Assembly: GCA_032622095.1 (NCBI GenBank)
Contig: CP136061.1
Coordinates: 66,345,127 to 66,409,126, forward strand
Length of the DNA: 64,000 bases
Reading direction: 5' to 3'
Source: Siphonodentalium dalli
Lineage: Eukaryota; Mollusca; Scaphopoda; Gadilida; Siphonodentaliidae
Shown: positions 57,300 through 64,000 of the stretch, in pieces
How the letters are laid out: each line of letters opens with the position of its first letter
How positions within the stretch are numbered: position 1 is the stretch's first letter
Notes under the pieces: generated by a model
Told to the model about the DNA's origin: nothing
Seen by the model: only the letters and a program-made list of their open reading frames with translations
Database searches by the model: none
Made by a program: the position numbers and the translations under genes

Positions 57300-58435
57300 T
57301 AATATAGAATTTTCACTCGCGGCTTGCAACCGCTCATAAAAATTCGACATTTCTTTCCAAATACTCATGAGATATTTCAGTATTCAAAGGCCCACTTAAT
57401 TTTCGAGTCACCGATTATTTTTGATATAGTTTAAATAACAATCTAAATAAAATAATATAATTCATCACCATTTGAAACGTCTGTATATCAGAAGATGTAG
57501 AGTAATATAAAACAGCTGAAATGATGGAAAGATTTCCCCCGTTATGGCTCCCAGAAAGCAAAACAAATCAAATTAAAAATGTATTTTCAATGGAAGGGCT
57601 ATAACTCTATATTTATGATATAGAGTTATTCCCCCTCCATTGGAAATAATACACTTTGCAACACAATCCAGAAGTAACAAAAGCACGTCGGTAACTCAGC
57701 AAAAACAACATGTTCACAGTTTATTACACCGGATAAGTTGATAACACACTGTTTTGGAGCTCCCTCTTTCAAAATATATATAAAAAGTAGGCCTTTCAAA
57801 CAAAAATGTAGGTATTCTCTATAAATGAATACGATTATTATGCAGGTAAATACATCAAGCATAAATAGCAATCGCAATAATTTCTTGTTGAACGGGAAGA
57901 CATCGTGTTGCTAATCGTTTTTAAATAAGATGTAGTGATATATATAAATGTATATAAGTTCAAGTAATGAGAAACATGATGTAAAATATAATCTATTTAA
58001 TCTTGTTGTCTAGAGGCCTTTCTAGCATGATGCACTCATCAGTAGACATTATACAAATAAGAATTTCACCGTGTGTAACTTATCTCCATCTCTATGATGA
58101 CGTCACAAATATATATATATATATATATATAACATTAAATTTCAGTAATTACCTTTTACATGGGATATATCCATGTAGAAACCGCGACCGTGAACACCGT
58201 TTCGCTTCTTTAATTTTGCTGACGAAAGAGTGCAAACGTACCCCACAGGCAATTATAATTCACGACATTCATACAACTCTTAAAATGTCCCATTTAATTC
58301 GGGCGGTGATCGGGAAGTTATTGAGGCTCATTTCGGTGTTTTGATTTAGCTGTGAACCATTGGTGAGTACACAATGTCGATTTATTTTAATTTTGGAAAC
58401 ATTCTCGTTAGAATTTATGTCTGAGTGTGCATGGT
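57300..58435. other. Intergenic sequence with a small palindrome
   Basis: 57590-57645 is a hairpin around 'ctctatatttatgatatagag'. A short (AT)n lies at ~58110-58130. No gene was seen. Confidence 0.45.
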
Positions 58436-59790
58436 GGGGGGGGGGGGGGGGATGGTCGATAGTATCCTCTGAAATACGAATGAAACCACCCCAACTGTGC
58501 AATTGATTATTAAGGAACAAGTATAGCTATCTCAAGATATAAGGGTCTGGAGAAATAACATTTTCAAGGAATGAAACACTGTCAAAATGGGAGACCATGT
58601 ACAACTTTCAGGGACATAGCCGATTGTTTTGAAAGCTTTCCTGGTGTTGGAAATTTCAAACCTGATACTCCCCCCTGTGGGGGGGGGGGGGGGGGTGAAA
58701 AAAAAATTCCGGCACGTATGCCGGGGTGGGTGGGTGCATTTTCAAAGCCATCAACAAGCAAATTTTTCCGCAACTAAAAAAAAATGGTCCTGCTTGATTT
58801 TTTTAGTGTTTTGGCAATGAGTTGGGCTTCAAAACCACTTTGAATGAGAGAAATAATGTAATTCTAACTGGTAAACTGACTGCAGGCAGTTATCGTGTTG
58901 TATTTTGTTGCAAATTTTGAAATCCAAGATGGCCGCTGGCAGCCATGTTTTTTTGGCCGAATGACCTCAAAATGACTCATTCCTATTTACATGTCCATGT
59001 TAACATCCATGATAAATAGTATGCACAGAAATATGTCGGAAAAAACTGCCGAAAACGGAAACAAATTTGGCGGTGGGTGCATGGGTACAAAAAATGATCG
59101 AAAGGGAAAAAATGCCATACATGCCTGAAATTTTTTTCCGACACCCCCCTGCTCAGGTTGGAAATTTCTACAACTGATGACCATTTCAGTCCACAATTTT
59201 AACCAAAATAATCAGTTTTGTATTGGCCATGTACGGGGGGGGGGGGGGGGGGGGGGACAACGACACACCGGGCCGACCATGGTTCGGCCCGGTGTGGGGA
59301 AATTTTGAAAATCGCAAAATCCTAGCATCTAGACTAGCCTCAAGCCTTCCTAGAGTTGGAAATTTCAAACCTGACACCCCCACTTAGGTTGGATAATTTC
59401 CAACTGATGACAATTCCAATGACAATGTTTTCCAAATGGATGACAATATTGTTTAAAAAAAAATTAACTAGCAGTTTTTGACTGGCCACGGGGGAGGGAC
59501 CAGGACACAAGCTTTCCAAGTGTAGGAAATTTCCAACCTGTCACCCCCCTGAGGATGGAAAATGTCCAACTGATGACCATTTCAGTCCAAAATTTTGACA
59601 AAAAATATGAAAATATACAAATATTGGTCCAAAAACAATTAATTCCCCCCCAATAAATTGTTTGAAAATCAAACTACAAGAACATTTTCAACCTATTGTT
59701 GGTGTGAAATTTCCAACTAATGTTTTGGCAGGTATGAAATTTCCAACTGTTGAAAAATTTGACCAAAGTTGGGGGGGGGGGGGTGAGACA
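58436..59790. repeat. Poly(G)-bearing diverged repeats with 'ggaaatttccaac' motif
   Basis: G tracts at 58436-58451, 58679-58695, 59235-59256 and 59771-59783. Around them, phrases like 'ttggaaatttcaaacctga', 'caccccc' and 'tgatgaccatttcagtcc' recur at ~58646, 59157, 59355, 59525 and 59700, spaced ~170-200 bp, a degraded tandem family. ORFs here (poly-Gly/poly-Pro) are artefacts. Confidence 0.75.
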
Positions 59791-59959
59791 CCCCCCAAAA
59801 CCCCCTGTCGCCACGTGTCTGACTCTGAGCTTTGATAGGTGGGTTCCTCGACTGGAATCATATTTTTTTTTACCCCCGATACCAAATAAATAGTAATTGA
59901 GTGGTGCTTAATCGGATTATGCATCGTTAAACTCACGGCCAATGACTGTTCGGCCAGGT

Positions 59960-60886
59960 CCATCTGGAGCCAGATATGGCACCGCCATGCACGATCGAGT
60001 CCGTCGCACCGATTCTCTTCTATCCGAGCACAAATACGGCATGCACCGCCATGCATGGTGGAGTCCGTCGCGCCGAATCTCTTCAGATATACGGCACCGC
60101 CATGCATGATCGAGTCCGTCGCACCGAATCTCTTCAGATACGGCACCGCCATGCATGATGGAGTCCGTCGCACCGAATCTCTTCAGATACGGCACCGCCA
60201 TGCATGATCGAGTCCGTCGCACCGAATCTCTTCAGATACGGCACCGCCATGCATGATCGAGTCCGTCGCACCGAATCTCTTCAGATACGGCACCGCCATG
60301 CATGATCGAGTCCGTCGCACCGAATCTCTTCAGATACGGCACCGCCATGCATGATCGAGTCCGTCGCACCGAATCTCTTCAGATACGGCACCGCCATGCA
60401 TGATCGAGTCCGTCGCGCCGAATCTCTTCAGATACGGCACCGCCATGCATGATCGAGTCCGTCGCACCGAATCTCTTCAGATACGGTACCGACATGCATG
60501 ATGGAGTCCGTCGCGCCGAATCTCTTCAGATATACGGCACCGCCATGCATGATCGAGTCCGTCGCACCGAATCTCTTCAGATACGGCACCGCCATGCATG
60601 ATCGAGTCCGTCGCACCGAATCTCTTCAGATACGGCACCGCCATGCATGATCGAGTCCGTCGCGCCGAATCTCTTCAGATACGGCACCGCCATGCATGAT
60701 CGAGTCCGTCGCACCGAATCTCTTCAGATACGGTACCGACATGCATGATGGAGTCCGTCGCGCCGAATCTCTTCAGATATACGGCACCGCCATGCATGAT
60801 CGAGTCCGTCGCACCGAATCTCTTCAGATACGGCACCGCCATGCATGATGGAGTCCGTCGCGCCGAATCTCTTGATATGTACGGCA
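59960..60886. repeat. 49-bp satellite, block 1 (~19 copies)
   Basis: The unit runs 'gatacggcaccgccatgcat', then 'gatcgagtccgtcgcaccga', then 'atctcttca' (49 bp). Variants include atggag for atcgag, gcgcc for gcacc, an extra 'ta', and a longer form with 'tatccgagcacaaatacgg'. A five-unit block marked by 'ggtaccgacatgcatg' (60485 and 60732) is itself repeated at ~247 bp, a higher-order repeat. No spacers vary as in CRISPR. Confidence 0.95.
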
Positions 60887-61885
60887 CAGGGGTGGCGCCA
60901 AGGGGGGGGGGGGGGGTCAGGGGGGGCTACAGCCCCCCCGTCGGGGATGGTCAGCCCCCCCCGTCGGGGATATCTGCCAAATTCGTCGGGGAGATAAAAT
61001 TATGCAAAGACGATAAACATTGGAAAATCCGCGACTCGAAACACGTGCACTGGTGATTAACAAATCGACGTGGGCGTGCAGAGTTAATTAATCACATTAC
61101 CAGAGTTCTATTTTTAGTCCGACAGACTCGACACGAGTCACTCGTGAGACTACCGTGAGTCATATCGTATACTTATTAAATTCGTGCATGGAACTATAGG
61201 GTTAGGGTGTCATAGATGCCGTCAATTAATTATCAGATGATTTCAGGTCACATCATGAATTTTATTCTTTGAAAAGATAGTGTTTCGCCTTGCATTATAT
61301 CATGCTTACTAGTACTTCCCCGGGATAGATTATTACTTGAGGGATTTAAAGAATAATAACACAACATAAATTGTGGACTGGATAGAATTTTAATTCAGTG
61401 GATTATGGGATAATCCTCATCCAACTTTGTTCTCTCCTTCAAATAGCTTTCTGCATCAATTTTTCACATCGTATGTTACCTGAACAAATTTACATCTATT
61501 ATACGCTCCTAAATGATGTTCACGGACTCATGGTTCATCCGTCTTTGTAAGTTGATCCAACTACCTGTGGCGAAAGATTTACGGTGAGTTAACTTAAGAT
61601 CAATTCCATATTGTCATTACTATTGTATATGCTGATTTTTTTTTCCAAATACTCAAGTAAAAGTGACAATTATGATCCCCTAGAACAGTGTGTATGTTGA
61701 CACCAGAACACTCCAGAATCGATCTCAGGCTATGTATTTTCAAAATTTTCGTGGGAGAGGGGACACCCCTCTCGCGCTCTCCCCGGGGCTGCCTTCGGCA
61801 GCCGCCGATGACCTTCGGTCACCGGTCTAGCCCCCCTGTCGGGGACCATAGCCCCTCCGTCGGGGAAATCCTGGCGCCACCCCTG
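60887..61885. mobile_element. hAT-type element, 999 bp, inserted in the 49-bp satellite
   Basis: The terminal inverted repeat is caggggtggcgcca. A perfect 8-bp duplication of satellite sequence, gtacggca, flanks it (60879-60886 and 61886-61893). Both subterminal regions carry 'gtcgggga' and 'agcccccc' phrases; a G15 tract (60902-60916) follows the left end. No transposase is present. Confidence 0.95.
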
Positions 61886-62505
61886 GTACGGCACCGCCAT
61901 GCATGATGGAGTCCGTCGCGCCGAATCTCTTCAGATACGGCACCGCCATGCATGATGGAGTCCGTCGCACCGAATCTCTTCAGATACGGCACCGCCATGC
62001 ATGATCGAGTCCGTCGCGCCGAATCTCTTCAGATATACGGCACCGCCATGCATGATGGAGTCCGTCGCACCGAATCTCTTCAGATACGGCACCGCCATGC
62101 ATGATCGAGTCCGTCGCACCGAATCTCTTCAGATACGGCATCGCCATGCATGATGGAGTCCGTCGCACCGAATCTCTTCAGATACGGCACCGCCATGCAT
62201 GATGGAGTCCGTCGCACAGAATCTCTTCAGATACGGCACCGCCATGCATGACGGAGTCCGTCGCACCGAATCTCTTCAGATACGGCACCGCCATGCATGA
62301 TGGAGTCCGTCGCACCGAATCTCTTCTATCCGAGCACAGATACGGCATCGCCATGCATGATGGATGCATGCCGTCCCACCGAATCTCTTCAGATACGGTA
62401 TCGCCATGCATGATGGAGTCCGTCGCGCCGAATCTCTTTTATATCCGAGCACAGATACGGCAGCGCCATGCATGGTCGAGTCCGTCGCACCGAATCTCTT
62501 CTATA
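61886..62505. repeat. 49-bp satellite, block 2 (~12-13 copies)
   Basis: Continuation of block 1 beyond the hAT insertion. Toward the right end units become irregular, with 'tatccgagcacagatacgg' forms and a unit containing 'gatggatgcatgccgtccc', as expected at a decaying array edge. It ends at a short (TA)n (62503-62517). Confidence 0.95.
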
Positions 62506-62757
62506 TATATATATATCTTTATCGTATGTTAAATATTTTGCCAATGGATTTGGCGTAATTTCGAGAAAAAAAAACATGTTTTGTTTCTTATATTTTCGAA
62601 AAATCCGAGATCGTTTCGTCTGTATCGGTTGGATCTTTTTGATCACGCAGTGATCGCATAAAAATGGCTCGGACCCGATTATCTTGTTCGAAGTTGTATT
62701 TTTTATGACTGAAATTAGTGTATATTTTTGTGATGCCGGCAAAAATTCGAATGTATA

Positions 62758-62862
62758 CTTTGATCATTGTGATGGTGATAAATAAATACAGCTCGCGTGT
62801 AGAACTGTTATTTCACTCTTATTTCCGTTAAAATAGCATTTCAGCTAATTCAAGTGTTAATA
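62758..62862. repeat. ~100-bp direct repeat, copy 1
   Basis: 'cagctcgcgtgtagaactg' to 'gctaattcaagtgttaa'; matches 63238-63336 at high identity. Confidence 0.9.
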
Positions 62863-63237
62863 CAAGCGAATATATATATTATGTGTTTTTTTTTGGATCT
62901 CAAATATTTCAATAACTTAATTTCCCAATTATTAATCCGAGTTACAAGAAAAGAATAGCGAATCGTTTGGTATATATGAATCGGTCATGAGTATATAATC
63001 GTTAACATGCAAGATCGACGGAAATGGAACGTCTTTGTGACGAGTTGATCATTTTTTGATGCATGGTGCAAATAAATTCCACAACAGTATAGACACTGTT
63101 GCTCATCTGTTCCCTGAAAATCGTTCCTGTTCCGTTTTATATGTTCCACTTCGATTATGATTTGTTAATGTTTTTGGAAGATGAAAAGGCTGAAAAACAG
63201 ACAAAACGGCAGATATGGGAGTTTTCAACATGTACTT

Positions 63238-63336
63238 TGGTCATTGTGATGATGATAAATAAATACAGCTCGCGTAGAACTGTTATTTCACTCTTATTTC
63301 CGTTAAAATAGCATTTAAGCTAATTCAAGTGTTAAA
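63238..63336. repeat. ~100-bp direct repeat, copy 2
   Basis: Second copy 480 bp downstream, with a 2-bp deletion in 'cagctcgcg(tg)tagaac'. The ~375 bp between the copies has no inverted ends, so this looks like a local tandem duplication of ~480 bp with a diverged remainder, or terminal direct repeats of a small element. Confidence 0.85.
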
Positions 63337-63823
63337 GGTACGGTTGGCCTTGGCGGTGGGTATCCTGTGAAAATATTTCCACCCGTCAAAAACCGCCACA
63401 AACAGAAAGAACAACAAAATGTAGACAGACATTGTCCGTATACAAATAAGAAATATCGCATAAACAGTATGTTATTGTCATATTTTTGACCATTGTTATG
63501 TAAACAAAGGCATAAAAAGTTACTTTTCTTGTGTTTGTTTATATTATGATGGTAAACATAAAGAGCGTTCTTTGTGGGTGAATTCCTGATATGGAACGAA
63601 TAAAGAGCGTTTATGCCATTTGTGTGTGATTAGCCAGCAGCATTGTGTTGTCTTCTGTAACACAATCAGGCTCTTGCTTAGGTAAAATATAGTAAATCTG
63701 TATGATAACATGCTGTTTACGCGATGGTCATGGTATATATGAACGAAACTGTATGCGTTTTAATGTTTTTCTGTGTACGGTGATTGGAACAAATATGAAT
63801 ATTTTCGACAACTAAGGCCTCAC

Positions 63824-63961
63824 GTGCCTTTAATACAATGGAAACATATTGAGTTGATTTCTTGCGAACCAGCCGCCATATAGTCATGGAATCTTCAGAT
63901 TTATAATAATTCCACTTCTTAGAGTTTTTGTTTAGCTGATCTCTTCTTTGCTGCTCCACTT
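63824..63961 (-). CDS. Possible host exon at the right edge
   Basis: The minus-strand open segment reads 'EQQRRDQLNKNSKKWNYYKS' and 'KKSTQYVSIVLKA', bounded by a plausible acceptor (catcaaag, before 63961) and donor (gtgagg after 63824). The Lys/Gln/Tyr-rich, non-repetitive composition differs from nearby non-coding ORFs. I do not recognise the protein; the neighbouring exons would be outside the window or unrecognised to the left. Confidence 0.25.
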
Positions 63962-64000
63962 CTTTGATGATTAATCAAATATATGAGGGCTCAAAACTCA

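Noticed and set aside
58571-58820. Poly-Gly/poly-Pro ORFs around G tracts
   Set aside because: Produced by homopolymer G/C runs; frames on both strands are equally open.
59960-62505. CRISPR-like array
   Set aside because: Units are directly adjacent without unique spacers, and the genome is eukaryotic; this is a satellite.
59688-62742. ORFs of 60-161 codons with MRRT(R/P)SCMAVPYLKRFG repeats
   Set aside because: The 49-bp unit happens to lack stops in several frames on both strands. Frames shift between units (49 is not a multiple of three), so protein repeats are translational echoes of a satellite.

Overview
The window is animal nuclear DNA and most likely molluscan. It has AT-rich introns with GT-AG splice sites and a metazoan housekeeping gene spread over many small exons. 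It also carries dispersed repeats that read like '...gggccataactc...accaaatttggttcc...' followed by GACA/GGAC microsatellites, which I associate from memory with marine molluscs. The phylum is inference; only 'marine-invertebrate-like eukaryote' is firmly supported. No prokaryotic, plasmid or phage gene was seen.

Layout. 1-10.4 kb: array of a ~385-bp satellite organised into longer repeated blocks, broken by a non-autonomous hAT element (1845-2597) and a pogo-like element (3964-5573). 10.5-29.1 kb, minus strand: the 5' part of WDR3 (UTP-B/SSU processome WD-repeat protein). Twelve coding exons join in frame to exactly 1,500 nt (500 codons); the C-terminal exons are not in the window, so intron 12 is at least 10.4 kb. 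Its introns hold a tRNA-derived SINE, a hairpin MITE, a dead hAT transposase, a Tigger/pogo remnant and mollusc-type tandem repeats. At 29.30 kb a possible divergent plus-strand gene starts 161 bp from the WDR3 start codon.

29.6-45.8 kb: nested transposons. A TTA-flanked 1.7-kb element carries two coding fragments. One hAT-type element lies inside another, each with a perfect 8-bp target duplication. A very long foldback (35.15-37.78 kb) is split by a hAT element. There follow a second pogo-like element, a long-TIR element at 39.7-40.8 kb, ~200-bp tandem units arranged as inverted arms (41.1-44.9 kb) and a palindromic foldback (45.2-45.75 kb). 45.8-51.1 kb: nearly complete but frameshifted non-LTR retrotransposon (ORF1 with coiled-coil and RRM-like end; ORF2 with AP endonuclease and reverse transcriptase), flanked by 23-bp near-identical direct repeats.

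51.1-64 kb: an inverted copy of a repeat also found in WDR3 intron 12, a 1.5-kb foldback enclosing a GC-rich degenerate coding fragment, 81-bp tandem repeats, a LINE 3' fragment, poly(G)-bearing repeats, a 49-bp satellite (two blocks separated by a hAT element with an 8-bp duplication of the satellite), and a possible host exon at the right edge.

Only WDR3 is a confident host gene. Nearly everything else is mobile or satellite DNA. The most interesting feature is the cluster of long inverted-repeat (foldback) elements and the several insertions that can be dated relative to one another from target duplications and paralogous empty sites.
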